DNA of 11,124 nt from an uncultured Bacillota bacterium (GTDB lineage Bacteria > Bacillota_I > Bacilli_A > RFN20 > CAG-826): the NCBI GenBank assembly GCA_949298295.1, contig CASFWS010000023.1, positions 1 through 11,124 of the forward strand, written 5' to 3'. Of the stretch, positions 7,271 through 11,124 are shown piece after piece. The number at the start of each line of letters is the position of its first letter. The stretch's first letter is position 1. Under the pieces are notes generated by a model that saw only the letters and a list, made by a program, of their open reading frames with translations, ran no database searches and was not told where the DNA came from. A program made the translations under genes and the position numbers.

Positions 7271-8680
7271 ATGGAAAGAAAAGGCGTCCGCTTCGGCTGG
7301 AAGAATTGGCTTACTGTCCTCCTGGTCGGTCTCGCTGGCCAATTGGCCTGGGTCATCGAGAACAACCAAATCAATCTCTGGGTCTATTCCCAAACCCAAA
7401 ACTCCAACTACATCACCATCATGACGACCGTCTCGGCCGTCGCGGCTACTCTTACGACTTTCTTCATGGGGGTCTTAAGCGACCGGCTCGGCAAGCGGAA
7501 GATCTTCATCGCCGGGGGATACGTCCTTTGGGGCGTCTCGGTCGGGGCTTTCGGCCTTGCGAGCTTCTCGAACATGGAGGCGATGTTCGGCGCGGCATCC
7601 GCGGCTCTTGCCGTCGGCATCGCGATGGCGCTTCTGGACACTGTCATGACTTTCTTCGGCTCGACCTCCAACGACGCCTGCTTCAATGCCCTCGTGACCG
7701 ACATCACCGTCAAGGAAAACCGTGGGAAGGTCGAATCATTCCTTTCAGTCTTGCCTCTCCTTGCCAACGTCGTGATGCTCTTTGCCCAGATGCTCTGCGG
7801 AGCCGATGCCGAAATCGACCCTGATCTGAGCATTGCCGAGAACGCCGCCCAGACGGGCGGCGGCTGGCAGCTCTTCTTCCTCATCTTCGGAATCATCGTC
7901 ATCCTCGTCGGCATCGCCTCCTTCTTTCTCATCGACGATTCGAAGCTCGAACCGCGGAAGGAAGGCAACTACTTGGCCAACCTCGTCTACGGCTTCCGCC
8001 CGAGCGTCGTGAAGAAAAACGGCCGCCTTTACCTTGCCCTCCTGACCTTCATGGCCTTCAACGCGGCCGTCGATAGTTTCCTCCCCTACTATATGGTTTA
8101 CTTCCAGAACCCGGTCGAGCTCGGGGGCCTCGGCTATAGCGGCGACAACATCTTTCTTTTCTATCTGGCCTTCGCCATCATCCTCGTCCTTTCCTCGGCG
8201 GTTGCCATCGTAAGCGGGGTCTTCATGGAACGGCTTGGGAAAAGAAACCTTCTTTTCCCGGCCATGGGCCTCGGCCTCCTCGGCTCGATTCTCCTCGCGG
8301 CCGTTCCCGAGCCCGAACCCTGGTTCGTCATTCTGGCGGCGACTCTCCTCATGAGCGGCTATCTCGTCGGCACCGCTTGCCTTGGGGCCATCATCCGCGA
8401 CTATACCCCGAAAGGGGAAGCCGGCCTCTTCCAAGGGGTAAGGATGATCTTCGCCGTCATGGTCCCGATGATCGTCGGAAGCAATGTCTCCCAGCTCGTC
8501 TTCAATTTGACGAGCGAGCTTTATGAGTCCTCGACGACCTTCGAGGAAATCTACGCCCCGAACGCGAACATGTTCTGTGTCGCGGCAGCCTTCATGGCCC
8601 TCGCCTCCGTTCCGGGAACGTTGTTCTATCGGGCCGAAAGGAAAGGGGAGAGAGACATCCCATCCGAGGGGAAGATATAG
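7271..8680 (+). CDS. MFS transporter (SLC45/GPH-like), substrate unknown
   Basis: This 469-residue integral membrane protein has about 12 hydrophobic helices. The first helix contains GLAGQLAWVIENNQINLW (20-37), with an acidic Glu30 followed by polar Asn residues. The MFS motif A between helices 2 and 3 reads GVLSDRLGKRK (67-77), and a second copy lies in the C-terminal half (FMERLGKRN), as expected for two six-helix halves. Helix-1 'WxxEN' plus this motif A is typical of a Bacillota MFS group related to sugar/cation symporters (SLC45/GPH-like), so a sugar or glycoside is a reasonable but unproven substrate. It follows the ABC-2 pair by 21 bp and is very likely co-transcribed. The combination could be import plus export or two independent exporters. 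A terminator hairpin lies 58 bp downstream. Confidence 0.88.
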   Translation: MERKGVRFGWKNWLTVLLVGLAGQLAWVIENNQINLWVYSQTQNSNYITIMTTVSAVAATLTTFFMGVLSDRLGKRKIFIAGGYVLWGVSVGAFGLASFSNMEAMFGAASAALAVGIAMALLDTVMTFFGSTSNDACFNALVTDITVKENRGKVESFLSVLPLLANVVMLFAQMLCGADAEIDPDLSIAENAAQTGGGWQLFFLIFGIIVILVGIASFFLIDDSKLEPRKEGNYLANLVYGFRPSVVKKNGRLYLALLTFMAFNAAVDSFLPYYMVYFQNPVELGGLGYSGDNIFLFYLAFAIILVLSSAVAIVSGVFMERLGKRNLLFPAMGLGLLGSILLAAVPEPEPWFVILAATLLMSGYLVGTACLGAIIRDYTPKGEAGLFQGVRMIFAVMVPMIVGSNVSQLVFNLTSELYESSTTFEEIYAPNANMFCVAAAFMALASVPGTLFYRAERKGERDIPSEGKI

Positions 8681-8737
8681 GGCGATTGCCTCTCCTTCGC
8701 GTTTATTTTTCCCCGTCAATGGGGATCTGACATTTGG

Positions 8738-8763
8738 AAAAAAGGCTCCTGGCGAGGCTTTTT
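8738..8763. terminator. Bidirectional intrinsic terminator between convergent genes
   Basis: An A6 tract (8738-8743) and a T5 tract (8759-8763) flank a short hairpin: CTC (8746-8748) pairs with GAG (8754-8756) around loop CTGGC. The stem extends through a G mismatch or bulge into the A/T tracts. It lies between the stop of the MFS gene (+) and the stop of the lipoprotein gene (-), so it can end both transcripts. The GC part of the stem is weak. Confidence 0.55.
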
Positions 8764-8778
8764 CTAGCCCGATTTCCC

Positions 8779-10428
8779 TTAGGCCAGGGTGTAGATTATT
8801 TCCTTCTTTCCCTCTTCCTCGTTTACCGTCCGCGACCACGAAAGGCCTGGATCAACAAAACCCTCGAGGCGTCCGCTATGGAAACCGTATTCGTAAGGAT
8901 AGGTGTAAGTGAGCGTCCCATCGGGGCTTTCCTCGGAAACGGGCTTCCCGGTGAGGAGGCGGACACCCGGGGTCACAAGCCCCACCGTCTGGCTCACGGT
9001 TCCCCCATCCCTTTGATAGGAAATCACGAGATCGTACTCCCCAACAACTTCGCAATAGACGTCGGTTGCCCCCGTCACGAGGAGAGAGGAAGCGCCTTCT
9101 TCCGCCGCGATGGAAGAAGCGCCATAAAGGGAAGAGGCGGCCGGGGTAGAGCGGGCGGCCAGCGAGATGCCGGCTACGCCTTCTTTCCCAATGGAATAGG
9201 AAAGGGGCTCATCGAGAGACGAAGAGGAATCCGGCACAACGGTAACCTCATAGGCATCCGCGCCTTCCAGCATCGAGAGATCGATGGTCGAGCCAGACGG
9301 AAGCGACAAGGTCCCGATCAGCTCTCCGGAAAGGTCGCTATCGTAGACATTGACCTCATGAAGCGTCTCGCAAAGCCCGACATCGATCTCGGCCGGACCA
9401 TGAATGGCCGTAAGGTCGACGGGGTTTCCGGCTAGGTGGGGAGCGGCGTCTTCGTCATAAGTAGCCTCATAGGAAAGCTCGGTCCCAAGATTTTCGGCAA
9501 TCGATGCGCTCGCGGCGAGAAGGGGCGCAGCGGAGACGGCTTCGTTGGTGATGGACAAGGAGTAGTTTCCGCCTTCGATCAGGCTATCAACATCAAGCCC
9601 AGCCCCGTGGCGGACCTCCGTCTCGATAATCGTTTCGCCGTATTTGATGGTCACCTTGTGGAGGGCGTCTTCCTCGGCATAGGCGGCCTCGAGGTCGATG
9701 ACCGGGCGCTCGGAGAGAAGCCCGACTTCATGGCGTCCCTCGGCTAGGGAGGGGTCGAGGAGGAAGAGCCGGTAGTCGCGCTGGCCGCGTTCATCGATGA
9801 AGGGCTCGATGGCAAGGGAGGAAGCAACTTCCTCGAAATCCACGAAGGTGCCGCTCCCAGGATATCCGCGGAAGGAGAAACCTTCGCAGGTATAATCCTT
9901 GCCGAACTCCGCCGAGGATTCCTCGTGGGTCAAAGAGGCATAATCAACCGCGAAATCCCCCGCAAAAGCGCCCCATTCGAACGAAGATTCGATGGCGGAA
10001 GGGAATTCGGAGCTCTCCTCGCGGATTAAGCTCGCGCCATTGTAATAGCGGAAGGAAACGCTGTAGATATCCTTTTCGAAAGTCGCGTAGACCGAGCAGT
10101 CCTCCGTCACGGAAGAAAGGTCGATGGCACTTCCGTCTTCGTATTCCCCGGTCCATCCCACAAAAGAAAGGTGCTCCCCGTTTTCCAGTTCGGCCTGGGC
10201 CGAAGCATCGTGGGACAAGAAGTCGTAATCGGCGCTCAGGCGGAGATCGACCGGGTTCCCGGCGATGCAATAGCCGTAGCCGACGAGAACCGGCTCGGTT
10301 GAATCGTCGTAAAAGGAGACAGTGACGGGGGAAGGAGCGACATAGGAATTGCTCGTCCCGGCATCCTGGCAGGAAGCTAGGGCAAGGAGGGGGGCGGCGA
10401 GGCCCAGTAGGCAGGCAATTTTCTTCAC
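8779..10428 (-). CDS. Secreted lipoprotein with InlB-type degenerate repeats
   Basis: From GTG 10428 the product is 549 residues. It begins with a lipoprotein signal peptide: KK, a hydrophobic core and lipobox LASC with Cys20, followed by a Ser/Asn-rich linker. It should be exported by Sec, lipidated and displayed on the outer face of the membrane. Residues about 35-117 match the Listeria-Bacteroides (InlB B / Flg_new) pattern: VSFYD at the start, FVGWTGEYEDG in the middle and SVYATF at the end. More divergent units follow, each beginning YSVSF, HEVGL, HKVTIKYG or HEVNVYD. AGNPVDL occurs twice. No enzyme motif or LPXTG anchor is visible. Such repeats are small beta-rich modules used as spacers or adhesins. 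An ATG five codons upstream (10443) would give a longer protein, but a promoter with -10 at 10440-10435 points to the GTG. The gene is monocistronic, convergent with the MFS gene and divergent from the small membrane protein gene. Confidence 0.82.
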   Translation of the reverse strand: MKKIACLLGLAAPLLALASCQDAGTSNSYVAPSPVTVSFYDDSTEPVLVGYGYCIAGNPVDLRLSADYDFLSHDASAQAELENGEHLSFVGWTGEYEDGSAIDLSSVTEDCSVYATFEKDIYSVSFRYYNGASLIREESSEFPSAIESSFEWGAFAGDFAVDYASLTHEESSAEFGKDYTCEGFSFRGYPGSGTFVDFEEVASSLAIEPFIDERGQRDYRLFLLDPSLAEGRHEVGLLSERPVIDLEAAYAEEDALHKVTIKYGETIIETEVRHGAGLDVDSLIEGGNYSLSITNEAVSAAPLLAASASIAENLGTELSYEATYDEDAAPHLAGNPVDLTAIHGPAEIDVGLCETLHEVNVYDSDLSGELIGTLSLPSGSTIDLSMLEGADAYEVTVVPDSSSSLDEPLSYSIGKEGVAGISLAARSTPAASSLYGASSIAAEEGASSLLVTGATDVYCEVVGEYDLVISYQRDGGTVSQTVGLVTPGVRLLTGKPVSEESPDGTLTYTYPYEYGFHSGRLEGFVDPGLSWSRTVNEEEGKKEIIYTLA

Positions 10429-10434
10429 GGGGGA

Positions 10435-10463
10435 ATTATCCATCGAAAGGCGGCAAGTGTGAA
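10435..10463 (-). promoter_or_regulatory. Sigma70-type promoter of the lipoprotein gene (leaderless)
   Basis: On the minus strand, TTCACA (10463-10458, 5/6 match to TTGACA) is separated by exactly 17 bp from GATAAT (10440-10435, 5/6 match to TATAAT). GTG 10428 follows after 6 bp, so transcription should begin on the start codon. The alternative ATG at 10443 lies upstream of the -10 box and would not be in this transcript. Confidence 0.7.
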
Positions 10464-10468
10464 GGTTT

Positions 10469-10481
10469 TTCCCTTAGGGAA
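10469..10481. promoter_or_regulatory. Palindrome TTCCC-TTA-GGGAA, possible operator
   Basis: Perfect 5-bp arms around a 3-bp centre lie 5 bp upstream of the lipoprotein -35 box. A related palindrome (GCCCC-GTTA-GGGGC) lies 20 bp away in the opposing promoter. A shared regulator is an inference; short GC palindromes also arise by chance. Confidence 0.25.
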
Positions 10482-10499
10482 GGAGACACAAAAAGGGCG

Positions 10500-10528
10500 T
10501 TGCCCCGTTAGGGGCGGGGGCGTATACT
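10500..10528 (+). promoter_or_regulatory. Sigma70-type promoter of the small membrane protein gene
   Basis: TTGCCC (10500-10505, 4/6 match) and TATACT (10523-10528, 5/6 match) are separated by 17 bp. The expected +1 is near 10535, about 19 nt before ATG 10554. The palindrome GCCCC-GTTA-GGGGC (10502-10515) overlaps the -35 box and spacer, which is a plausible repressor position. The short leader has no good Shine-Dalgarno site. Confidence 0.6.
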
Positions 10529-10553
10529 TGTCCCCGGAAAGCGTTTTAGAGCC

Positions 10554-11024
10554 ATGAAAAAGAAATTCCCAGTCAAAATTGCCTCGGCCATCAGCATCCT
10601 GGCCATCATCGTGAGCGTCTTCTCGATGTTCGCTCCGGCCTTCGACGAAGATGCCGGTTCCGTCCGCGGATCCTTCTTCGACGTCATGTGGGGCCTCCAA
10701 TCGGATGCCTATCACGTCTCCATCGTCCTGACCGTCGGCTTCTGCCTCTTGTTAGTGGCCTTCCTTCTCGCTTGCTTCGGCCTTACCCTCACCGACAAGG
10801 GTACCCGCCTTTATGGCCTCGCCCTTCTTATCCTCGCCGTTGCCGGCGGAACCATTTGCCTCTTCTCGATTCCCCTCTACGTCGGAGCTAACGCCGATGT
10901 CATCGGCAACATCGAGAATACCGGCGTGACCACCCTCGGCGCTGGAAGCATCGTCCCGGCCGTCTTTTCCTACATCGCCGCCCTGCCGGGCCTCTACCTC
11001 TTGCTCAAGAAAAAGGAAGCCTAA
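10554..11024 (+). CDS. Small four-helix membrane protein, function unknown
   Basis: This 156-residue protein has four predicted membrane helices at about residues 8-30, 54-79, 85-110 and 128-151, with Lys-rich ends (MKKKF..K and LKKKEA) that place both termini in the cytoplasm. The first loop (31-53) is acidic then aromatic, and the third (111-127) is polar and outside. No catalytic or binding motif is recognisable, and four-helix proteins of this size are common unassigned membrane proteins in Bacillota. It has its own promoter with a -35/-10 pair and is divergent from the lipoprotein, 125 bp start to start. An IS-like element begins just behind its stop, so its natural downstream region may have been displaced. 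The gene is real; the function is unknown. Confidence 0.8.
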   Translation: MKKKFPVKIASAISILAIIVSVFSMFAPAFDEDAGSVRGSFFDVMWGLQSDAYHVSIVLTVGFCLLLVAFLLACFGLTLTDKGTRLYGLALLILAVAGGTICLFSIPLYVGANADVIGNIENTGVTTLGAGSIVPAVFSYIAALPGLYLLLKKKEA

Positions 11025-11032
11025 GTGATGCG

Positions 11033-11070
11033 TGCCCCGAATCCTGGACACAGGAGGAGGGGCATTTTTT
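11033..11070 (+). terminator. Hairpin plus T6 covering the transposase ribosome binding site
   Basis: TGCCCC (11033-11038) pairs with GGGGCA (11059-11064), and inside it TCCT (11042-11045) pairs with AGGA (11052-11055), with a GGACAC loop. T6 (11065-11070) follows directly. It has the form of an intrinsic terminator for the membrane protein gene. The 3' arm also contains the purine-rich site (AGGAGG, GGAGGGG) that would serve ATG 11071, so in a read-through transcript the site is hidden. Confidence 0.6.
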
Positions 11071-11124
11071 ATGAAATATTCGCCGCAATTCAAGCTTGAA
11101 TGTGTCATGAGATACAAAAAGGGG
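11045..11124 (+). mobile_element. Left end of an IS3-family-like insertion sequence (partial)
   Basis: The reading frame at 11071 begins like IS3-family orfA. TGGACAC at 11045-11051, 20 bp before it, is a plausible terminal inverted repeat tip of the TG..CA type, but the matching right end lies beyond the window. The exact boundary is therefore uncertain, and the element could begin as early as TGCCCC at 11033. Confidence 0.5.
11071..11124 (+). CDS. IS3-family transposase OrfA, N-terminus (3' partial)
   Basis: Only 18 codons are visible, reading MKYSPQFKLECVMRYKKG, open to the window edge. The Y-S-x-x-F-K-L-x-x-V pattern is the conserved start of the helix-turn-helix OrfA protein of IS3/IS150-type elements, which binds the element's ends. 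GGAGGGG lies 8 bp upstream. In this family OrfA and the DDE integrase OrfB are joined by programmed -1 frameshifting, and that part is outside the window. Codons such as TAT, TGT and AGA appear in quick succession, unlike the strongly C-ending usage of neighbouring genes, consistent with a foreign origin, though the sample is tiny. Confidence 0.7.
   Translation, partial: MKYSPQFKLECVMRYKKG

Noticed and set aside
6161..7399. Long minus-strand open frame (412 codons) opposite the permease and MFS start
   Set aside because: It is the antisense shadow of real genes. The product is dominated by Asp, Glu, Gly and Arg, which follows from reverse-complementing the abundant TTC, CTC and ATC codons, and has no motif.
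8711..8724. CCCC-GTCAAT-GGGG hairpin after the MFS gene
   Set aside because: The T tract lies on its 5' side, so it cannot act as a plus-strand terminator, and the minus strand then has A rather than T after the stem.
7745..8839. Long minus-strand open frame (364 codons) opposite the MFS gene
   Set aside because: Same antisense artefact of GC-rich, C-ending codons. It overlaps a clearly assigned membrane transporter and the convergent terminator.
8734..9747. Plus-strand open frames opposite the lipoprotein
   Set aside because: The minus strand carries a full lipoprotein with signal peptide, promoter and repeats. The plus frames have Gly/Arg-rich shadow composition and no start signals.
1..11124. 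CRISPR array, tRNA or rRNA
   Set aside because: No regularly spaced direct repeats, tRNA cloverleaf or conserved rRNA stretches were seen while reading the window, and almost all of it is coding.

Overview
The window is GC-rich bacterial DNA with dense, mostly co-oriented genes. Stop codons TAA, TAG and TGA are all used and Trp is TGG, so standard code 11 fits and the Mycoplasma code does not. Shine-Dalgarno sites of the AGGAGG type inside the operon, a lipoprotein with InlB-type (Listeria-Bacteroides) repeats, a NatA/NatB-like ABC-2 exporter and an MFS protein of a type common in Bacillota point to an uncultured, GC-rich Bacillota/Bacilli lineage, perhaps from the gut. The lineage is an inference. 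No rRNA, tRNA or other taxonomic marker is present.

Layout. (1) 1-4572: two adjacent + strand genes for large proteins. The first runs in from upstream of the window. It looks like a membrane-anchored, tandem Rossmann (TrkA-N-like) protein with ryanodine-receptor (RyR)-type homology blocks near its C-terminus. The second is a smaller protein of unknown N-terminal fold with a similar EHxRW block near its end. (2) 4614-5255: a HAD hydrolase of the beta-phosphoglucomutase/phosphatase type. (3) 5319-8680: an apparent operon of ABC ATPase, ABC-2 permease and MFS transporter. The first two overlap by 4 bp and the third follows after 21 bp with a strong ribosome binding site. (4) 8738-8763: a hairpin with A and T tracts that can terminate both converging transcripts. 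(5) 8779-10428, minus strand: a secreted lipoprotein with degenerate beta-rich repeats. (6) 10429-10553: a divergent promoter region with two related short palindromes. (7) 10554-11024: a small four-helix membrane protein. (8) From about 11045 to the end: the left end of an IS3-family-like element, with the first 18 codons of its orfA.

The most informative pattern outside the genes is promoter placement. In three convincing cases (3610, 5319 and the minus-strand GTG at 10428) the -10 box ends only 6-8 bp before the start codon, so the mRNAs should be leaderless or nearly so. Operon-internal genes (6083, 7271) instead have clear Shine-Dalgarno sites. For the lipoprotein this pattern also argues for a start five codons downstream of the first ATG.

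The RyR pair is the best candidate for a little-described system: a membrane sensor or channel-like protein plus a soluble partner sharing the same putative ligand-binding block. The upstream part of the first gene lies outside the window, so its channel region cannot be judged completely.
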